In this document: positions 26,191-38,370 of the stretch, piece after piece
Layout of the letters: every line of letters starts with the position of its first letter
Numbering within the stretch: position 1 is the stretch's first letter
Assembly (NCBI RefSeq): GCF_003254395.2
Contig: NC_037648.1
Location: forward strand, 496,001 to 560,000
Source: Apis mellifera
Taxonomy: Eukaryota > Arthropoda > Insecta > Hymenoptera > Apidae
Reading direction: 5' to 3'
DNA length: 64,000 nucleotides
Program-made: the position numbers and the translations under genes
Notes under the pieces: generated by a model
What the model was told of the DNA's origin: nothing
What the model saw: the letters and a program-made list of their open reading frames with translations, nothing else
Databases searched by the model: none

Positions 26191-28175
26191 TATATTTTTA
26201 CATAAACTATTTACAATTTTTAAATAAACAAGAATTTATTATATATAGTGGAAAATTAAAAAAGAACTACATGACTTATGGGAAAATATATATTTCTGAA
26301 TATCTATATTACAATATGTATATATATAAACAATTTACTATTAATGTTTCACAGTTTTTTCCATAAATTATTTAGCTAATTTATTTATATTTAAATAATT
26401 ATAGTAAAGGATAAGAAAAGTTAATTGTTATATTTATAAAAATTATATTCCACTGAAATAGTATGTAATTCAAAAAGAAATATATAATTTAATTATCTGA
26501 ATTTGGATTTAAATATAAAAAGAACAATATTAAACTTCTTTCTATGAGTAAAAACTGTGAAACAATGAATCTATCTTTAAATGTAAGTATTTTTATCAGT
26601 TGACCAGTTCTTTATATTAAACTTATATATTCTGTTATAAATACTTATAAATAATTTTGATTATTATTTTTGACTATTTATAATAAGCTATTTCTTCAAT
26701 ATTGATATACAATGTAATACATAAAGTCAATATTTTTCAAAAACATAAAAATAAAATTTAACTAATATAATTATAATTAAAAAATTAATAAATTTAATGA
26801 ATACTATTTATATGTACCATAAATATTATTTTTCTTAAATAAAATATTGAGTAAAATTTCTATATATTAATTTACTTCCATTTTTCAAAATGTGATAATG
26901 TACTGATAAATAATCTGTTATAAATTAATTCAATGAACTTTAGCTTTCAAATTAGATATTAAAAAAATATATTTTAAAAAACTTTTTATACAACATAAAT
27001 TATATCTTTTTTTTTTTCAAAATTTATTTTGAGTATTTATGTTCCCTTTAAGCACACAATAACTTTTATTTATTAGCAGCATTTAACAAAATTATATAAC
27101 ATAATTTTCTTTAAATAAAAATATCTATTGTTAACTATATTATGAATTAAAATTTATATTCTATATATGATTGCAATTCTTCAAATAACAATAATTCTAT
27201 TTTCTATTTAGCATAATTTTTTCATTTAATATATTAATTTAATAAAAAACAAATATCTATAATATCAATCATACAGTTATTGATATTAGATTTTCATAGC
27301 TTCTTTTGGTATTAATTTGAAAAATCAATTTTTATATAAATATAAAAAAAAATTTAGATTACAGGACGGTTATTATTTCATCAACTATTTTTTAATACTT
27401 AATAAAATAGAATAATATTTTATCAGTATAAGATTTCATAACTTTTCTAAAATATATAACTTATATTGAGACAATGCAAATTATTTCCTCATAATATAGT
27501 CACAATTCAGTCAGTATGAATTCCAATAATATTCCAATATATAAAATATTAGAATTCACTGTTTTCATTTCTGTTATGTTTAAATCTACAAATTTACTAA
27601 TATCAATTGTACTCATATAAATATTCATTATTTTTGTATATTGTCTACAAAGAAAGGAAGAAATAGTATCAGTCATATATTCTGTATTATTTTCAATCTC
27701 TATTGTTTTTCATTGAACATTACTAGAAAATATAAGTCCTAAAAATATTTCAACAGTACTTTTTTTCTATGATATTAATAACATATTTACAGATATAGAA
27801 ATGCTTACAAAATGAGAAATATTAATTCTGTGTAATATTTTTTTTTAAATATTAATAAAATTTTCAAAGATATTGTATACATAATTATCATACAGTCAAT
27901 CAATCATAACAAAAATTATTAAAGTTTTTTTTGTATGTATATATAGTGAACATATAACTTTTTTACTTCTTAAATTTTGGGGTTTAATGCTCGTATTATT
28001 TATCTTAATTATTTTAGGAAAAATTTTAGTACCAAAAATGATTTGATAAATTTTTTTTTAGATTATTATGTTTAATCACATTCCATAGAAAGCTGAAAAA
28101 TATTAGAAAAACTTTGTCTCTACTTACCTAATATATAAACATAGTACATTTGAGTCTTGAAAAGACATCATTGCT
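24841..28175. other. convergent 3' region, shisa and RIC1
   Basis: 3.3 kb of very AT-rich DNA between two converging genes; it must contain both 3' untranslated regions. A TA repeat lies at 26,150-26,186. Short frames (for example 25,733-25,933 minus) have random AT-rich composition. Nothing else is recognisable. Confidence 0.6.
26150..26186. repeat. (TA)n microsatellite
   Basis: About 18 TA units between the converging shisa and RIC1 genes. Confidence 0.95.
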
Positions 28176-31100
28176 TTAAGAGATTACACATGTAGATTGC
28201 GAAGTAGCATTTTCCATATTATTGAGATTACTATAACTACCTCGGAAATTTATATCTTCCACTTTTAAAGATAATTCATGTGATCGTTCTTCATCTAACG
28301 GAGCAGTTGTTGAAGTATGACTGATAGACGAATGCCGAGATCGTGATAAAGTTCCTCGTTGATTACTACCTGCAGATGGAGCTGGACTAGGAGAAGGACT
28401 CTCTGGTATTTGTTCCTGTTCTTGTTGTTGTTTTGTTATAATTAATCTATTTAGCAAAGAAATTTGACCTTGAATACTTGACATAAAAGGTCTATATCCC
28501 AAACTAAAATATAAATTTAATTTTTCATTTTATTTTTAAATTTTATTTTAAACATATATTATGTGATACATACCATTCAGAATGAGACCATTTAGTTAAT
28601 GTAAGAAGACCATCTCTTAAATTAATTACAGAATCAAATGATTGCATAGGTGCATGTGCTGCTCTGATAGTTCTAGCCATAGCAGGTGCATCTCTTAAAA
28701 CAGTTGCCAATACTGCAGCCCATCCTAAACAACTACCTTCCAAAAATAATTGTAAAAGATATCTAAGCTGTACTTCCGCACGACTTATCGGTGCACAGAG
28801 TGAAGCATTATGAACTTCTGTTTGTTCAACAGGATCTGGTGAAACCCAACACACTGTTCCGACTCCAGTTCCAACGATTGATTCAGTATCATCTCTCCAA
28901 ATAGTACTACTATCACTAAGGACGCTGTTAGCATCTAAAAATACAGAAATAAAATTTATATTTTTGTAATCTAAAATAACATGATTAAATTTATGTTATT
29001 ATAAGATGGTGCAAATACCATGTAACATATTTGCTGTTAATTTAGTTTCAGTAGCAGGAAATTGAGTTTCTAAACTGGCAACAGGAGACACTAATGTCGT
29101 ATAAGGTGGTCTTCCACTTGGTAAACTAGTATAACCACTATCAGGTAAATCAACAACAAAACTGGAGTTTAATGGTTCATCTTCTGGACTTTCTAAATTC
29201 ACAGATCTTATAGAACGTAAAGAAGTAAGGCTAGATCTTCGAAATTTTTGTAAAGTTGGAAGGGATAATACAGGATAAGCAAATGAAAAATCTTCATGCA
29301 CTGCTTTCAATGCCGCAATATAATCGTCTATTTTTGCTGCTCTATCACGTTCTCTGGCAAACCATGTAACTAAATGAAAATCTAAGCGTGCAGAAAATCT
29401 GCCTAAATCTGCGAGTCGTTTTGCTGAAAGTAATCGACGGGCATGACGTTGTAGTATTACATCAATAAAAAATTCCTCGGCTGAACCTTCTCTAAAAAAT
29501 AATAAACACTTTATTTTAGTATTGATAGTGTATTTTTAATAGCTTTAATCAATATTTATTCTAGAATTTAATACAAAACCTATCAAAACATACTTGTTAT
29601 CAACCTTCTCAGTTTTAGAAGTATTGGTAGGTACAGACTTTTTTCGCCTCATAACAACATTTCTAGTTTTTTCTAACATTGAAGAAGGAGCTATATCTTT
29701 AGTTATTGAATCAGATTGTACTTTAGGTGTCACTGTAGTGCTATAACTTCGACTTCTTGAAACTTGCATGGTTCCTAATACTAAAGATAAATCATCTTCA
29801 TGAGGTGAGAGTGGTGGAGTTTGAGGAGGTCCGCCTAATTTTGATGTTCCACCCCAAGATGTTCTTGGAGATTCCACATCATTTGGATCTTAATAAAAAA
29901 AAAAAGGATATATAAATATAGAGATCATAATATATATTTATAAAAATTTTACAAAATATTTATTGTTCTACCTATTGCTCTAAGAAAACGAACAAGATCT
30001 TTTGAAAGTTCCCATCTTCCTTGTTCTAAAGCAGCATCCAATAACAAGGTAGCATGTTGTCGACTAACGATTGAAGGTTCTAGATTTTGTAAAATTATTA
30101 AGTAACTAGCAGCAGTATCAAGTTGTTGACGTTGCAAACAATCTTGCAACAACTTTTTTGGTGGCCCAGCAACAGAGAATAAATAAGGCCATAGTGCTAT
30201 TTCAGTCTTTCTAGCGCATTGAACAACTGCTCTAGCCCATACTCCTGGAAATTCACGGATGAATTCCACCACAGAAGGCAACTGAGCATCTGGGATTGGT
30301 TCTTTACTAGTTGCTTCTTCTTCTAGTACCTCATGAAGTAAAAGTTCTAATGAATGTGGAAAGTATGGCAGTGCAGAACACGAACGAGCAATTTCCCAAG
30401 CATGATATCCTAAATTGCGATGAATAAGTTGTCGTAATATTTGATGAAGATAAACTTGACTCTAAAATTAAAATAATATGTAAGAAATTTTCACGTAATA
30501 AAGATATTTTATGATGTTTACACTTACTGTAAGTTCTAATAAACTAAATGGCAGCGAAAATAGGGAATTAGTATCCGAAGTAAAAAGTACTGTATCATTT
30601 TCTGCCCCCAATAAAATAGCATCCTCAAATAATATAGCTAAAGGATAAATACGTAAATGAAAAGGTAACATAATTCTTTTGCTCATAAAGGTATGCGTTT
30701 TTTCTTGATGATTCCTTGGAAATAATGGAAGCCAAACGCGCATGCCATGAGCACCGCAAAATAACCATAGAGCTTCTGTTAAATGAGGTTTATCTCTTCT
30801 TGATCTCCATGGTACCCAAACATTCTCTACATAAGAAGCTAATACTGTTGGAGCACTACACGTAAACAGCTGTAAAGAATAACAAAATTGAAAAGAAATT
30901 TTATTTTTATTTTTGAATTATATTATTATTAAAAATATTATTCACATACAACTTCTGGGTTATCAGTACAATGTTCTCGCTGAACCATAAGCAAACGTCC
31001 AGATACATTCAACAGAAGACTTTCAGGATGTGGATGACTTCCAGCTGTTTCTGCACGTATAGTGGTTAAAGTGGCACTTACAACACAAGCAGGATGAATA

Positions 31101-33940
31101 CAAAGTCCACTAATATCTACAGTTTGCAATCTTGTTAATTCTATACTTCCTGCATCTAAAAACAAATAAAATTTTAAGATATAATTTTATAATTTATAAT
31201 TCATAAATTTTTTTTCCCTTCTTACTCACCATTATTGCTTTCTATTACCATATCATAAATGCTAATTTGTGCATTAGCACAAAATGTTAAAAGTCTGTCT
31301 TTTAATGTATTGAGCAGTAATACTTGTGATGTCATTCTAACAGTTCTAACATAATTATTATCCAAACGTGTATCACGTGGATATATTCTAACTTCATCTT
31401 TATCATCTAATATTGAATAACTACTTGCTATCAAGAAACCTCGATGCCATAATAATCCCCCAGTTACAATGAAATCTCGTTCTTGAGTTTCATTACCAAA
31501 AAGTTTCCACTTACGGGAAGGTAAAGAATAATGAGCTAATCCTGTACGCCCTGCTACAGCTATACTCATACCTTCATTATCAATAGCAGTATACTAAAAG
31601 AAATTGTAAATTTGTTTATAATAATATATATATATTTCACATATAAAATATCATAGTTTAAAAATATTTATAATTTATATAAATAATATGAAATTACATA
31701 CTCTTATTGGCCAATTGGCACCACTATATGCAGTTGGAATAGGAACAACTAGCCATTGTTTACAACCAGCAAGTATTTGTGTTATAGAATCATTAGGAAT
31801 TTCATTACCAATATGAAAAGTTGAAGTATTTGTAGAAACTCCCCCACCTAGATTTAAATATAGTCTATCTTCACCTTGTAAATACAAATGTCCATGATGA
31901 CCCTATATAAAAATTTAATGTTATTAATGATAAATATTATTATATAAAATATATATAAATATATATAATATATATAAAATATATATATATTATAATATAA
32001 AATATAAAAATTATATAAATATTTATTTTGAATATTTACCATACAAGGATTAACAGTCAAAGGGCTTTTTACAAAATCTAGTTGTATCAAAGAACACTTT
32101 AAATTATTTTCTTCATTTTCATTTTCTTCTATTAAAGTAGGACTTGGAGATTCTCTTAACATCCAAAGCTGATAACCTTCAGCAGACCATTCCTAATATA
32201 TACAAGAGATAAAATTATAAGAGATAAATTAATAACTAAATTAAATAAATTCACTAACCATTGTATGAATATGCAAAGGATTATCATGTGCCAAATCTAC
32301 TCTTAAACCATAATCCCATTTTAAACTACACAATAAAAGAGCACCAAATGTACTCCATATTGCTAGGCCACCACCTTCCCAAGCTAATGCAATAGCACAA
32401 CTATCAGGGGTCCATCTCAAACATCTTACACGACCTGGTCTTCCTGGATAATCTTTGGAAGATAAACTTAATGTATGTGACATTTCTAAACTTCCAGTTG
32501 TTTCATCAACATAGTACACTACACCTTCAGAACTAATAATAAAATATACATTAAATAAGTCATAAATTTCGTTAAATATATATTAAAATTATTAAAAAAA
32601 GTCTTTACTTTTGTCTTCCAATTGCAATAAGACGATATTTATGATTTACAGCTGCACAAGTAGCATCATCAACATCTCTAGCCCAAATTCCTTGTACTTG
32701 CTAAAAAATAATATTATTGTAAATATTATTTATTTATAAATTTGAACAAAGTAATTAACATACATTAGGATCAAATTTTAATGATTGTGCTGTGAGAAAT
32801 GCTGCTTTGCCAGTATTGAGTACAATTGCAAATCCACCAACTAAAGGAGAATATTCAATATCGGTAACATACACATTATTCTCAGTAAGTGGTATAGCTA
32901 CAGTAGATATTTGTTGATCTACACTAAATGGTATTCTCCTTAGATCAAGAGAATAATCTCTATTTACTGTACCATCCCATTTATGACGTATTACATGACT
33001 GGTTTTTGTAGCTACCATAAGTTCATCACGTATACAAACTAAAGAACTAATTCCACCATCTATCCAAGCTGACTTTTCCTAATAAAAGAATAATTTGTTT
33101 AATAAATTATATAATCCATATAATAAAAAATATATTTATATTATACATTTACTTACAAATGTTAAAACTAAAGAAGGGATAATTTCTTTGATAAAAAGTT
33201 CAGCACTATCTCTTTTTAAACTGGTAACTGGAGAATCTCTCTGTTCATAGAGACCTCTTCCTTCTGGGCTGGTGTCTTGCAATCGATAAAATAACAGGTA
33301 ACTATCTGTTGTCTGGAAATAAATTAATAATATAAAATTTCTTTTTGTATCAAAAATTGATTAATTGATTATCATTTTTCATACCGCAATGACAATCATA
33401 CTGGAATCTGGCCTCCATTGTACTAAAATATTGTCACCATGTTTCTTTAAAGAATCTGTAGTTCGTCTAATAAATACAATAGGTACACAAGGCTAAAAAA
33501 AAAATGACAATCTATGTCTGTTATTTATGTACATTAAAAAATGTTCTTGCTCTTTTATATTTATAAAAATTTAATAAGAAAATCAATTTATACAATAAAT
33601 AAAGACTTTTATAATATATATATATAACAATTATAATATAATATAAAAAAAATAAAGTTATAAATAAATATTTATTAAATATAATTTTTAATGATAAGAA
33701 AATATGCATTTAATATTTAGTATTAATCATAGAAAATAATTATTCGAAACACATAGGAAAATTACAATACGCATAATAAGATTATTACGATTGAATTTAT
33801 AATACCTTACAATACCAGATGGTAAGAGTATCTGTTGTTAGAACTGCAAAAAGTATTTTATCCCTGTTGCAAACAACCGCAGTTATTTTTTCTGGATCTA
33901 TTGTATTTAGAACTCGCGGCCATCCAATAGGAAAAAACAT
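28176..33940 (-). CDS. RIC1: RIC1, Rab6A exchange-factor complex subunit
   Basis: Partner of RGP1 in the complex that activates Rab6 on Golgi membranes for endosome-to-Golgi traffic. Sixteen exons: 33,940-33,806; 33,492-33,385; 33,312-33,157; 33,078-32,764; 32,700-32,609; 32,532-32,259; 32,192-32,040; 31,902-31,702; 31,593-31,230; 31,155-30,950; 30,869-30,528; 30,461-29,972; 29,888-29,594; 29,491-29,019; 28,934-28,574; 28,503-28,176. All phases agree, giving 1,430 residues against about 1,423 in human. It starts MFFPIGWPRVL, typical of the family. WD40-type beta-propeller sequence fills roughly residues 1-660. The RIC1 domain begins at about 700 (LWLFCGAHGMRVWLP). A serine/proline-rich, likely disordered segment lies at about 950-1,030. 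The C-terminus is serine-rich. Introns are mostly 60-120 bp. Confidence 0.95.
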
Positions 33941-34445
33941 GATTTCGCCTTAAGATTATTTGTTTTTTACGTTCACATTCCTGTTATATTTAAGTTATCC
34001 TTGGATTTCATATATTGTCTCAAAGAATCTGACAAGTAAACATATCCTAACCTCATCATCTTACGCAAAGCATAAATATTAACACCACAGACTAAGGATT
34101 AAATAGAGTCCTATCATCTAATATAGCCCAGTAGTTACGTAGCATCCATTACCATTCTTGTGTCACATGCGACAATATCGATTTAGAATAGAATGAAATA
34201 ACAGCGCCATTGGAATAAAAACACGAAAGCAATTAGGAGAATGTAATATGTAAAAAAGTGGCACTATATATAAAATCACAAATTTTTATTCAAATTTTGT
34301 TATTTTACATTAAAAGAATACATTTTAAAATAATTGATATTATTCCATGTTAAATTAAAATGATGATTTTACTACATTTTATCTAAAAATTAAATAAAAA
34401 AAGTAAATTGAAAATTTTTCAATCGAGAGATTGATTTTCAATCAG
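33941..34445 (-). promoter_or_regulatory. RIC1 5' leader and promoter region
   Basis: About 500 bases upstream of the RIC1 start and before the fold-back repeat. It contains ATATCGATT at about 34,173, close to the insect DRE motif TATCGATA, and GCGCCAT at about 34,204, a GATGGC-type motif. The transcription start is probably here. Assignment is by position only. Confidence 0.4.
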
Positions 34446-34525
34446 CACCATCTCGTGTTTGGATCAACGAAGTTTCGATTTGTTACTAATATAGTATAAT
34501 AGATGAAGAGGTATACAAATTTGCC

Positions 34526-34533
34526 TGACGTCA
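34526..34533. promoter_or_regulatory. CRE palindrome, left arm
   Basis: Exact TGACGTCA, the cyclic-AMP response element bound by CREB/ATF bZIP factors, about 590 bp upstream of the RIC1 start codon. Confidence 0.5.
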
Positions 34534-35021
34534 TAGACAAGAAAAGCGATATTGTGCGAGAAGGATAAAAAATATTTTTCGCCATTTTGAAAACGGTACA
34601 TAGAAAATTAATTAATCATTTTATAATTAATTTATAGTTTTCTATATATAAAATTTTTGTATTTTTAAGCTTCTATTTTAAAGTTAAAAATTTAGGCAAG
34701 TTTCTCGTATCAATTAATCTCGTATCATTTTAATATGAAATTTTCTTTAATTAATTATTTATTAACGATTATATTATAATGATATTTATGAAAAATCTTT
34801 CAATCCTCCATTTTGATATAACATTAATAAATAATTAATTAAAGAAAATTTCATATTAAAAGTGATATAAGAAATTTACTTGAAGTTCTAATTTTAAGAT
34901 GAAAGCTTAAAAGTATAGAAATTTTGAATAGAAAACGTATAATTAATAAATTTTTCATATGGAATCAAAGTAGCGGGAAATATTTTTTGTCTCTCTTATA
35001 CAATGATGTTTTCCTTGTCTG

Positions 35022-35029
35022 TGACGTCA
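35022..35029. promoter_or_regulatory. CRE palindrome, right arm
   Basis: Exact TGACGTCA at the position of the right arm that mirrors the left-arm copy. The flanking bases are also partly conserved between the arms. Confidence 0.5.
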
Positions 35030-35100
35030 CGCAGTCCGAAAACTTCCTTGTCTATTCTGCTATGCTAATAATAAATCGGAACTTCAGTGATCCAAACGCG

Positions 35101-35193
35101 AGATGGCGTTAATTCTCAATTCTCACTTTATCTTATTCAAAAAATGTGTTTAACATTCGAAAGATGGCATTAATAGTCAATTCTTATCTTATT
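35101..35193. repeat. direct repeat of an AGATGGC-led segment
   Basis: 35,101-35,137 and 35,162-35,193 are copies of one segment beginning AGATGGC and ending TATCTTATT, differing by a few substitutions and a 5-base gap. The first copy straddles the right end of the fold-back repeat, so the repeat boundary was partly duplicated. Each copy carries the AGATGGC core also seen at 12.7 kb. Confidence 0.6.
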
Positions 35194-36325
35194 TCTATCC
35201 TTCTCCCATTATCTACTTTCCTTGCACGTGATCATAAATGAAATGGGCGAGGGGGATGATATGAATTAAATGTACTTTTATCATTTCTCTTTTAAAATTA
35301 CATTGTATCTTAGATATAGATGTAGATTATAAAAACATGTATTTAATATATTTATAATCAATATTTTTTAAAAATATAAAATAAAAACACGTAAAATAAT
35401 CATCAATTCATTTATACAGATGTAATTTAAATAACATTTAATAGAATTATTCAAAATGTAATATAATATTGATAGATTTGGAAAATTATTGTATCAATAT
35501 ATCTTTTGGAAATATTTATCCATTGATTATTATTATTTATAATGAATATTTTTATATTATCTTAAAATATTCAAATGTATTGCTGATCGAGTATCACGAA
35601 TATATATCCGTTTAACATAGATATGTTCTACTTATTCACGACTTCGAAGTCTGTACATTATTCATAATATCACAGAACCTCATCATCGAACTTTTTTATA
35701 AACCACTGTTTACATATTTAGGATAAATTCGACGCTTACTATTATTATTACAATATTATTATTTACATTTTTTTCTACGCATAAATCGCGTATTAAATAT
35801 TACATAATTAAAATAGATAAATAAGATTCTATAAGTATCCTTTTAAATACATTCATTTTCGGCGATTATGTGTAGCCAAGATATTAAAGATTCTCAAAAT
35901 TATTTCGAAAAATTAAATAAAAATAAAAATTCCAAAAAGAATGATATAGAATAATATTCTAAGAAGAATAATTAATTATTGTTGCATAAAATTTAATTTT
36001 TAAACGATTACTTTTATAAGAAACCTATTAAAACAGCATATATGCAATTTCTAAAGCCAAGTATACCGAACCAATAAACTTGTAAGTATATAATTCGGTT
36101 TGTTATCTTATTTAATTTCGAACAAATATATCGATCATTCTTCGATAAATCTTTCGTACAAACATCTTTAAAATTATTCTTCTCTTTTTTTTTTTTTGTT
36201 TCTTCTTTTTTAATCTATTTAGAATAACAAAGAATTGGCCATTCAACAAACAGAACAGAGAAATCGATAAACGTATTAACCAGTCTATTCACGATGAAAA
36301 ATACTCTTAAAAGTAATTGACATTT
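35194..36325. other. LARP6 3' flank
   Basis: AT-rich sequence downstream of the LARP6 stop codon on the minus strand; the LARP6 3' untranslated region should extend into it. No frame or ordered repeat is recognisable. Confidence 0.5.
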
Positions 36326-38355
36326 CTAACAAGTGGGTTCCATGGTTGGTGACATAATATTCATTTTCATAGGTCGGCCAAATCCACGCGTTCCATCGGG
36401 TCCAGATGGCATTCTCGTCACGTTTTCTGGTAAATGTGTCAACGCTATACCACTATTGCTCCTCGGTCGGCAATAACCTCCCTGCTCGGAACCAGACGAG
36501 CATAGAGACAATCTTCTGGAACTTGAGTCGAAAGTAGAGTCTCGGCTGCAAGCAGACAATCTTCTCAAAAATGGGCTGTAATCCGCAGAACCACGGCGAC
36601 TAGAATGATAACAAGCACTACTGCATTCGGAACCGGAACTCGAGCAGCAAGAAAAACGCCGATTCTCTTGATAATAGTAATTTGGCGGGAAAACTGGATG
36701 ACAGTAACCGGTCTCAGAGCCGGAAGAGCAAGCAGAGTAACGTCTGCCGAAACTTCCGGCCTCTGAACCAGAACCAGAACAGGAAGACAAACGACGAAGA
36801 ATAAAACCATTCTCTGAGCCCGAGATCGAACAAGCGGACAATCGACGAGATAACCATGCATCTGGCGATGGAGGTCCTGTAACAAAGATAACCTATAAGT
36901 TTTAACCTATTGAAGAAACAAAATAGATTTTGATAATTGTATTTTTTTTTCATTTAATATACATTCTTATTAAAGAATGTGACTAATTCGAACTGTTTTT
37001 TAAGAATCTTACGAAAAATTATTAATTAAATTTTAAATTATTAAAATTAAGAAACGATTAAAGAAACGAATAGAAATAATAATGTTAGACATTGTTTCGT
37101 AGAATACCTTGGAATGGATGGGCAGGATAAGCGTGATACATTGGATAACCATGAATAGGCTTCTTGTGTCTGGCTCTTCCATCTTCTGGCTCAGATCCGC
37201 TGGGGCAACTCGAGGAGTTGTAAACTTCCTCTTTCGTCAACCTCGTAAGAGCACTTTTCTTCGCTGGTTGTTGTTTCCTTTTTTTATCGCTGGATTGTTG
37301 CAGTTCGAACACCTTGGCATCGCCCAATATCATTTGTAAGGCGGTACGAGCGGACGCCGAATCCGTGAACTCGACCATGGCGCATTCCTCGCTCGATGCC
37401 AATTCTGGCCTCTTGGCGATTGCTTGACGCACCTGATAATTAACGAAACGAAATTACTTGTATCAATATAATGAACTCCCGATGCAAAGGTAAGTTTTTA
37501 TTATTCGTAATCATTATTGTCTCTCGTTTTGTTTCAAACGTAAAAATTTCGTAGATACCGTGGAAAAGATAAAGATAAAGATAAAGATGGCGCTACCTCG
37601 GCTGGTGCAGGATGGCCAGGTCGAAGCACCCTGATGAGTGCGATCTCCCCGCACGGCCTGAAGATCTCGGCGACAGATTCAACCGACAATTTCTCCACTG
37701 GAAGCCTCGCGGCCAGGATCGTTCTCGACGGGGTGGTCTGATCGAAGGGAGGCAATGGATCGACTCTGCGCAATTTGCTACCCTGCGGATTCACTTGAAG
37801 CTTCCTCGACCTGGCCAGAGCAGCCCCGACGACCCTCCAATCTCTGCTTAAATGCTTTACCCTTTTAAAACTCGATATAAGCTTCAGGGATACGTATCCT
37901 TCTTTGTTCCTTCTCACGTGTTTCAGCAGGAAAGCGTCCTTCACGATGTTCTCGTCGGAGAAATAGAACTCTACCTGGGCACAAATCTTCTCGGCCAGTT
38001 CGTCGGTCGGAGGGACGAAATCGTCCGCTTGGGTTCCAATACTTACTTCCGATATTTCTTCGCTCCTCGACTCTTTAAAACTGGCCTCTTCCAACGAATC
38101 TGCTCCAGAATCTGGATCACTATTCTTTCGTTGCAACAACGACGGATCGTTTATTTTCTTCTCGTTGTCGGAACTTCCGCTGTCCGACAGATCAGCCTCC
38201 TCCCCCTTCGAGCCTCTTCGGTCGAAGGAAAGGCTCACGTCGCTGTCCACGGACGAAATACTGTCCCTCGTGTCGGATTTTTTCATCGGTGGAGGAGAAA
38301 AGATCAAGTTCCCTACTTGATCTCTCGATTCCTGTTGTATATCCACCTCTTCCAT
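36326..38355 (-). CDS. LARP6: La-related protein 6 (Acheron type)
   Basis: RNA-binding protein; vertebrate LARP6 binds a stem-loop in collagen mRNAs, and the insect type (Acheron) acts in muscle and programmed cell death. Coding exons 38,355-37,597, 37,432-37,108 and 36,876-36,326 give 544 residues from MEEVDIQQ. The first exon begins at acceptor TTTCAAAG before 38,370. An acidic, serine-rich N-terminus precedes the La winged-helix motif (about 113-200, with EFYFSDENIVKD), then an RRM (about 211-300). The C-terminal third has six copies of an RRLSxCS-type motif, and the protein ends with a SUZ-C-like stretch (MPSGPDGTRGFG). Human LARP6 is 491 residues; the extra length is the serine repeat region. 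The gene is much more GC-rich than its neighbours, matching the local composition. Confidence 0.93.
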
Positions 38356-38370
38356 CTTTCGAATTGAGTC

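Larger units (their letters stand above)
34446..35108. repeat. large fold-back repeat with two CRE sites
   Basis: Left arm 34,446-34,764 and right arm 34,824-35,108 are imperfect reverse complements around a 59-bp centre. The innermost 37 bases (34,728-34,764 against 34,824-34,860) are identical in inverse. Outer ends read CACCATCTCGTGTTTGGATC on the left and, inverted, CGCCATCTCGCGTTTGGATC on the right. The perfect CREB/ATF palindrome TGACGTCA is kept in both arms (34,526-34,533 and 35,022-35,029). It lies upstream of RIC1 and downstream of LARP6. It could be a fold-back transposon remnant or an inverted duplication of a promoter element. No target-site duplication was clear. Confidence 0.75.

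Noticed and set aside
36565..36953. other minus-strand frames overlapping the LARP6 last exon
   Set aside because: They are alternative frames of the serine-repeat exon. Only the RRLSxCS frame joins in phase with the La and RRM exons.
37852..38367. 171-codon plus-strand frame opposite LARP6
   Set aside because: It is the antisense shadow of the GC-rich LARP6 first coding exon, which has clear La-motif homology on the other strand.
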